A stretch of DNA of 27,337 nucleotides from Lonsdalea britannica (GTDB lineage Bacteria > Pseudomonadota > Gammaproteobacteria > Enterobacterales > Enterobacteriaceae). Within the stretch, counting starts at the first letter, position 1, and each line of letters starts with the position of its first letter. The notes below the pieces were generated by a model. It had not been told where the DNA came from, made no database searches, and saw only the letters and a program-made list of their open reading frames with translations. The stretch is taken from positions 1 through 27,337 of the forward strand of contig NZ_CAMKXG010000011.1 of NCBI RefSeq assembly GCF_946477055.1, read 5' to 3'. Made by a program: the position numbers and the translations under genes. This document shows, in pieces, positions 23,483 through 27,337 of this stretch.

Positions 23483-24322
23483 CTAGCGTTGCTCCAACTC
23501 ATCCAGCTGTTGATACAGATCGGCAATATGATGAATACGCTGACGCCCGTCCTGCAACATTTCATGCAACAGCGCGTTGCTTAGCAGATTGACCAATCCC
23601 ATCGCAGAGGCGTAGCTGTCAAAGGCGGATACGCTGTCCAGCGGCGCGCTTAGCGTCCAGGTCGCCAACGGTTGCAGACTGTGGGCCTGCGGCTCGCACA
23701 GCAACAACACCGGCACCTGTTTTTCCTGTAATTGGCGAAGCAGAGACGGGATCAGGCGTGGACGGCGGCGGAACGCGGCCACGATCACGACATCCTGTGG
23801 ACTCAGATCGGCCAGCTCTTCCGCCAGCGTCTGACCCGGCTGGGCTAAAAGACAGACCTGCGGCCTTACCTGCAACAGCTGCTGGCGTAGATGCAGCGCC
23901 ACCGGATAACTGTTGCGCAGCCCGATCAGGCAGACGCGCTGAGCCTGCTGCAGCGCGGCGATGACCGCGCCGAACTGCACCGGATCGATCTGATTAACCC
24001 ACTGGGTCAGGTTCGCCATTTCCTGCTTATAGTGGCGCGCCAGCAGGGTATTTCCCTGCACCGCATCGCGGTTGTCGGCCAGCGGCATACCGCTTTGGCG
24101 CAGCGTGCGCAGCTCATCGCGCATTTCCCGGTAGCTGGGGTAGCCGAGGCGACGAAACAACCGGCTGACGGTCGCCTTGGAGACGCCGCACAGGCGCGAC
24201 AGCTCCGCGCTGTTGTAGCTGATCAGGTCGTCGAGGTGATCGAAAATAAACTCCGCGACCCGCCGCTCCTGAGGGGAGAGCGCATTAAAGTGGCTGCGTA
24301 GCCGTTCATCAATCTGCTTCAT
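23483..24322 (-). CDS. hpxU: RpiR/MurR-family transcriptional regulator HpxU
   Basis: A 279-residue regulator. The N-terminal HTH_6 domain (residues about 1-75) contains LSPQERRVAEFIFDHLDDL and the helix-turn-helix ELSRLCGVSKATVSRLFRRL. A SIS domain follows from about residue 110 (RVCLIGLRNSYPVALHLRQQLL, LSPQDVVIVAAFRRRPRLIPS), which in this family senses a small, often phosphorylated, ligand. The start at 24322 has AGAGG five bases upstream; the in-frame ATG at 24352 does not. It is divergent from hpxWXY, and a TGAAAC-N4-GTTACA motif lies 10 bases before its start, suggesting autoregulation. The name rests on the match of gene context to Klebsiella hpxU-W-X-Y; the inducer is unknown. Confidence 0.85.
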   Translation of the reverse strand: MKQIDERLRSHFNALSPQERRVAEFIFDHLDDLISYNSAELSRLCGVSKATVSRLFRRLGYPSYREMRDELRTLRQSGMPLADNRDAVQGNTLLARHYKQEMANLTQWVNQIDPVQFGAVIAALQQAQRVCLIGLRNSYPVALHLRQQLLQVRPQVCLLAQPGQTLAEELADLSPQDVVIVAAFRRRPRLIPSLLRQLQEKQVPVLLLCEPQAHSLQPLATWTLSAPLDSVSAFDSYASAMGLVNLLSNALLHEMLQDGRQRIHHIADLYQQLDELEQR

Positions 24323-24331
24323 GCCTGCCTC

Positions 24332-24347
24332 TGTAACTTTCGTTTCA
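24332..24347. promoter_or_regulatory. Candidate HpxU operator at hpxU
   Basis: On the minus strand TGAAAC-GAAA-GTTACA has the same 6+6 arms as the site at 22967-22982. It lies immediately upstream of the hpxU ribosome-binding site, in the hpxU-hpxW divergent region. Confidence 0.55.
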
Positions 24348-24410
24348 GCCATTCACGGTATCGCTGCACCTTAGCACACCTCTCAGCGAGAACGGCAAGA
24401 GGAAAAATAG

Positions 24411-24426
24411 TGGAATGCTTCTTGCT
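24411..24426 (+). promoter_or_regulatory. Sigma-54 (RpoN) promoter of hpxWXY
   Basis: TGGAATGCTTCTTGCT has GG (24412-24413) and GC (24424-24425) exactly ten bases apart, and matches TGGCACG-N4-TTGCT at all but two of the fixed positions. Transcription would begin near 24437, about 107 bases before the hpxW ATG. Only an NtrC half-site (TGCACC at about 24365) is visible upstream. Confidence 0.6.
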
Positions 24427-24543
24427 TTTGTTAGTTATCGATTGTCCGTGGGCATCCCTCACCGCGCGATGTCTGGCCTTGGATTGATGACTCGCCAGCG
24501 TTGGCCGCCGGAGTCTTGCCCCCTAGCGTTGGGAATCTTTTAT

Positions 24544-26130
24544 ATGATGCACAGTAATATTGCGCCTGCCGGTATGGCGGTGACGCCTCATCACCTCGCC
24601 AGCGCCTCCGCGCAGGCGGTGCTGCGGGAGGGCGGAAATGCGATCGAAGCGATGGTCGCCGCCGCCTCCACCATCGCCGTCGTCTATCCGCACATGAACA
24701 GTCTGGGCGGAGACGGTTTCTGGCTTATCGTGCCGCCGCAGGGCGACCCCATTGCCATCGACGCCAGCGGACCGGCTGGCTCGCTGGCCAACCGCGCAAT
24801 GTATGACGGAATGGCGCGCATTCCTCATCGCGGTCCCAACGCCGCCATCACCGTGGCGGGCACCGTCGGCGGATGGCAGGAAGCGTTGCGCTACGCCGCC
24901 GAGCTGGGCGGGAAATCGCTGCCGCTGAAGCGGCTGCTGGCCGATGCGATCCGCTACGCCGAACACGGTATTCCCGTCACGCCCTCGCAGTCGGACGCGC
25001 TCACGCAGCACTTTGAGGCTCTCAGCGCCCACGCCGAATTTCGCCGCGTCTTCTTGCCGGACGGCACGCCCCCTTCCCCCGGGAGCCGCTTCACTCAGCC
25101 CGATCTCGCCCGCACGCTAACGCAGCTGGCGCAAGACGGTCTGGACAGTTTTTATCGCGGCCCGCTGGCCGATACCTTAGCGGCGGCGATGACCCAGGTC
25201 GGGATGCCGGTGACCCGAGACGATCTGGCCAACTATCGCGCCAAACGCGTCACGCCCCTGAGGCTGGCCCACAGTCAGGGCGAGATCTTCAATCTGGCGC
25301 CGCCGACGCAGGGGCTGGTGTCATTGGCGATCCTCGGGATCGCCGACCGCCTCGATATGGCCGATCTCAACGATGCGCAAACAATCCATCGCGTCGTCGA
25401 AGCCACCAAGCTCGCGTTCGAACTGCGCGATGCCTTCATCACCGATCCCAGACTCGTCACGCAAGATATCCCCGCGCTGCTCAGCGCCGATGCGCTGGAA
25501 GCATTGAGCGCCCGCGTGAATACCGATGCCGCCGCGCCGTGGGGAGAAGGTAAAGGCCCCGGCGATACCGTCTGGATGGGCGTATGCGACGGCAACGGCC
25601 TGTCGGTTTCCTTTATTCAAAGCATCTATCACGAATTCGGCAGCGGCGTCGTACTGCCCGAGACCGGCATCGTCTGGCAGAACCGGGGAGCCTCGTTCAG
25701 CCTCGATCCGCACCATCTATTGGCGCTGGAACCGGGCAAACAGCCGTTTCACACCCTGAATCCCGCCGCCGCACGGCTGTCCGACGGGCGGACGATGGTC
25801 TACGGATCGATGGGCGGAGACGGCCAGCCGCAAACTCAGGCGGCGCTGTTTATCCGCCATATCGTGCAGGGACTGCCGCTCCAGCAGGCCATCGCCGCGC
25901 CCCGCTGGTTGCTGGGGCGCACCTGGGGACAAACCTCCGATAGCCTGAAACTGGAGGACCGCTTCACGGCCGCCACCGTCGACACGCTACGCGGGCTGGG
26001 CCACGAGGTGGAGATGCTACCCGACTTCAGCGAGAGCGTCGGACACGCAGGCGCCATCGTGCGCCATACTAACGGTATGCTCGAAGGGGCGTTCGACCCG
26101 CGCAGCAACGGCAGCGCCCTCGGCTTTTAA
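24544..26130 (+). CDS. hpxW: Oxamate amidohydrolase, gamma-glutamyltransferase fold
   Basis: A 528-residue Ntn-hydrolase of the gamma-glutamyltransferase family. It should self-cleave before Thr342 in GPGDTVWMGVCDGNG to give two subunits, with Thr as nucleophile. VYPHMNSLGGDGFW, ASGPAGSLA, TVAGTVGGW, FIQSIYHEFGSGV, TLNPAAARL and YGSMGGDGQPQTQA are typical. There is no signal peptide, unlike periplasmic GGTs. The K. pneumoniae homologue hydrolyses oxamate to oxalate and ammonia at the end of the uric acid route. The frame is open 43 codons further upstream, but MMHSNIAPAGMAV at 24544 aligns with Klebsiella HpxW; the ribosome-binding site is weak. First gene of hpxWXY, 39 bases before hpxX. Confidence 0.92.
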   Translation: MMHSNIAPAGMAVTPHHLASASAQAVLREGGNAIEAMVAAASTIAVVYPHMNSLGGDGFWLIVPPQGDPIAIDASGPAGSLANRAMYDGMARIPHRGPNAAITVAGTVGGWQEALRYAAELGGKSLPLKRLLADAIRYAEHGIPVTPSQSDALTQHFEALSAHAEFRRVFLPDGTPPSPGSRFTQPDLARTLTQLAQDGLDSFYRGPLADTLAAAMTQVGMPVTRDDLANYRAKRVTPLRLAHSQGEIFNLAPPTQGLVSLAILGIADRLDMADLNDAQTIHRVVEATKLAFELRDAFITDPRLVTQDIPALLSADALEALSARVNTDAAAPWGEGKGPGDTVWMGVCDGNGLSVSFIQSIYHEFGSGVVLPETGIVWQNRGASFSLDPHHLLALEPGKQPFHTLNPAAARLSDGRTMVYGSMGGDGQPQTQAALFIRHIVQGLPLQQAIAAPRWLLGRTWGQTSDSLKLEDRFTAATVDTLRGLGHEVEMLPDFSESVGHAGAIVRHTNGMLEGAFDPRSNGSALGF

Positions 26131-26169
26131 ATCAATAAGACCGCGACCAAGAGAATCACAGAGGGAAAC

Positions 26170-26367
26170 ATGAGCGAGATAAAACTTGATGACGCCGCGC
26201 TGGCCGACTATCTGCGGCAGATGGAAACGTTGCTGGCGCTGGAGTTAGATCCGGCCCGCCGCCAGGAATTGCAGCGACAGTTCAGCCGCATCGCCGAGAT
26301 GGCGCAGCCGCTGATGGCCTTTCCACTGGACGAACGTCAGGAAGTCGCGGGGGTCTATCAGCTATGA
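26170..26367 (+). CDS. hpxX: HpxX, AtzG-like small subunit (DUF4089)
   Basis: A 65-residue, mostly helical protein (LADYLRQMETLLALELDPARR, then LQRQFSRIAEMAQPLMAFPL). Small proteins of this kind precede AtzE-type amidases. In the cyanuric acid pathway AtzG is needed to stabilise AtzE as a heterotetramer, and HpxX is the expected counterpart for HpxY. GAGGG lies six bases before the ATG. The stop overlaps the hpxY start as ATGA, which fits synthesis of the two subunits in equal amounts. Confidence 0.88.
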   Translation: MSEIKLDDAALADYLRQMETLLALELDPARRQELQRQFSRIAEMAQPLMAFPLDERQEVAGVYQL

Positions 26368-27337
26368 GTACGATGCGTCACCCCGGCAGCTATTCCATTG
26401 ATGAACTTCAGGCGCTGCAAGAGAGCGGCGAACTGTCCGCGCAAGACATCGCTCAGCAGACGCTGGCGCACATTGCGCAGCGTAATCCCCAGCTCAACGC
26501 CTATACCCGCGTCACCGAGACGCGCATGCTGGAAGAGGCCGCGCAGCTCGATCGACAACGCCGCGACGGCTGCGCGCTGCCCGTGCTGACCGGCGTGCCG
26601 TATGCGGTCAAAAATCTGTTCGATGTGGCAGGAGAAACCACGCTGGCGGGAGCCCAACTGTTTAGCCAGCGCGCCCCTGCCGCGCATGACGCCTACGCCG
26701 TCTGTCGACTGAGCGCTCAAGGCGCGCTGCTGTCGGGGATGTTGAATATGGACGCCTACGCCTACGGCTTTACGACGGAGAACACCCACTATGGCGCAAC
26801 CCGCAACCCGCATGACCTGACGCGGATTGCGGGCGGCTCTTCCGGCGGTTCCGCTGCGGCGGTCGCGGCCGGGCTGGTGACCTTCGCGCTCGGCAGCGAC
26901 ACCAACGGCTCCATTCGCGTCCCTTCGTCTCTGTGCGGCATTTTCGGCCTCAAACCCACCTTTGGCCGCCTGTCCCGCCGCGGCACGCAGCCTTTCGTCG
27001 CCAGCCTCGATCACATCGGCCCGATGGCGCGCAACACGGAGGATCTGGCTCAGGTCTTCGACCTGCTGCAAGGCATCGATGCCCACGATCGTTTTCAGAC
27101 GCCGCATTCGTCATTGGACTGCTCGGCCACGCTGAATGATGATACGCCACCGCTGCGCACCAAGATTCTGGCGGGTTATTTCGCCGACTGGTGCGACGAA
27201 CACGCTAAAACCGCCGTACTGCGGGTCGCGCGCGCGCTGGGAGCCAATGAGAATGTGTTGATCGACGATGCCGCGCTGGCCCGCACGGCCGCCTTCCTCA
27301 TCTCCGCCAGCGAAGGCGGTAATCAATACCTGCCCGC
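26364..27337 (+). CDS. hpxY: HpxY, AtzE-family amidase, 3' end beyond right edge
   Basis: The first 324 residues of an amidase-signature enzyme (full family length about 460). The Ser-cisSer-Lys triad is visible: Lys83 in GVPYAVKNLFDV, cis-Ser159 in IAGGSSGGSAAAVAAG, and nucleophile Ser183 in GSDTNGSIRVPSS, with the 24-residue spacing usual for the family. It resembles AtzE, which deaminates 1-carboxybiuret. In the hpx setting I infer a ureide amidase, possibly acting on oxalurate ahead of HpxW. ATG at 26364 overlaps the hpxX stop. In Klebsiella hpxZ follows, and it should lie just past the window. Confidence 0.9.
   Translation, partial: MSTMRHPGSYSIDELQALQESGELSAQDIAQQTLAHIAQRNPQLNAYTRVTETRMLEEAAQLDRQRRDGCALPVLTGVPYAVKNLFDVAGETTLAGAQLFSQRAPAAHDAYAVCRLSAQGALLSGMLNMDAYAYGFTTENTHYGATRNPHDLTRIAGGSSGGSAAAVAAGLVTFALGSDTNGSIRVPSSLCGIFGLKPTFGRLSRRGTQPFVASLDHIGPMARNTEDLAQVFDLLQGIDAHDRFQTPHSSLDCSATLNDDTPPLRTKILAGYFADWCDEHAKTAVLRVARALGANENVLIDDAALARTAAFLISASEGGNQYLP

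Noticed and set aside
1..27337. tRNA, rRNA, CRISPR arrays, intact transposons or prophage structural genes
   Set aside because: None seen on either strand: no cloverleaf-like GGTTC segments in gene-free stretches, no regularly spaced repeats, and no transposase or phage structural motifs.

Overview
The window reads as chromosomal DNA of a GC-rich member of the Enterobacterales. The block gmhA-yafJ-yafK(dpaA)-dinB-pepD-gpt-frsA is the familiar enteric backbone, without the toxin/antitoxin and small genes found among them in E. coli K-12. A complete Klebsiella/Serratia/Dickeya-type methionine-salvage cluster and a Klebsiella-type hpx (purine ureide) cluster follow. A soft-rot or tree-associated genus of the Pectobacteriaceae (Dickeya, Brenneria or similar) fits, but the genus cannot be fixed by eye.

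Layout. (1) 1-7299: frsA (cut by the left edge) and gpt on the minus strand, pepD on plus, dinB on minus under a perfect LexA box, the L,D-transpeptidase-fold amidase dpaA on plus converging on and overlapping yafJ, then gmhA. (2) 7556-8578: an HSL-type esterase at the junction, with its own UUCG terminator. (3) 8980-17346: methionine salvage. mtnK and mtnA diverge over four tandem MetJ boxes. mtnB-mtnC-mtnD is a translationally coupled minus-strand operon. mtnE-mtnU is an overlapping plus-strand operon behind another MetJ site. Between mtnB and mtnE sits an AT-richer two-gene insert: a GH19 muramidase/chitinase-like protein and a small exported protein whose signal peptide is out of frame with its body. 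(4) 17476-22913: a six-gene minus-strand operon (solute-binding protein, two permeases, ATPase, ureidoglycine-glyoxylate aminotransferase HpxJ, allantoate amidohydrolase HpxK), matching Klebsiella hpxFGHIJK in content. (5) 23483-27337: an RpiR-type regulator (HpxU) divergent from hpxW-hpxX-hpxY, which runs off the right edge.

How the genes work together. MtnK/A/B/C/D/E rebuild methionine from methylthioribose, and MtnU removes the 2-oxoglutaramate made by glutamine-dependent MtnE. In the hpx half, an imported ureide (probably allantoate or allantoin) is opened by HpxK. HpxJ transaminates ureidoglycine to oxalurate, HpxXY (an AtzG/AtzE-like pair) may deaminate oxalurate to oxamate, and HpxW hydrolyses oxamate to oxalate and ammonia.

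The most interesting signals are regulatory. Both hpx transcription units carry a GG-N10-GC sigma-54 promoter. The transporter operon also has two tandem NtrC-like sites upstream. A shared motif TGAAAC-N4-GTTACA lies next to the transporter promoter and directly upstream of hpxU, and is a candidate HpxU operator. The second point of interest is the possible effector/immunity pair inserted in the methionine-salvage locus. I saw no rRNA, tRNA, CRISPR array or intact insertion sequence.
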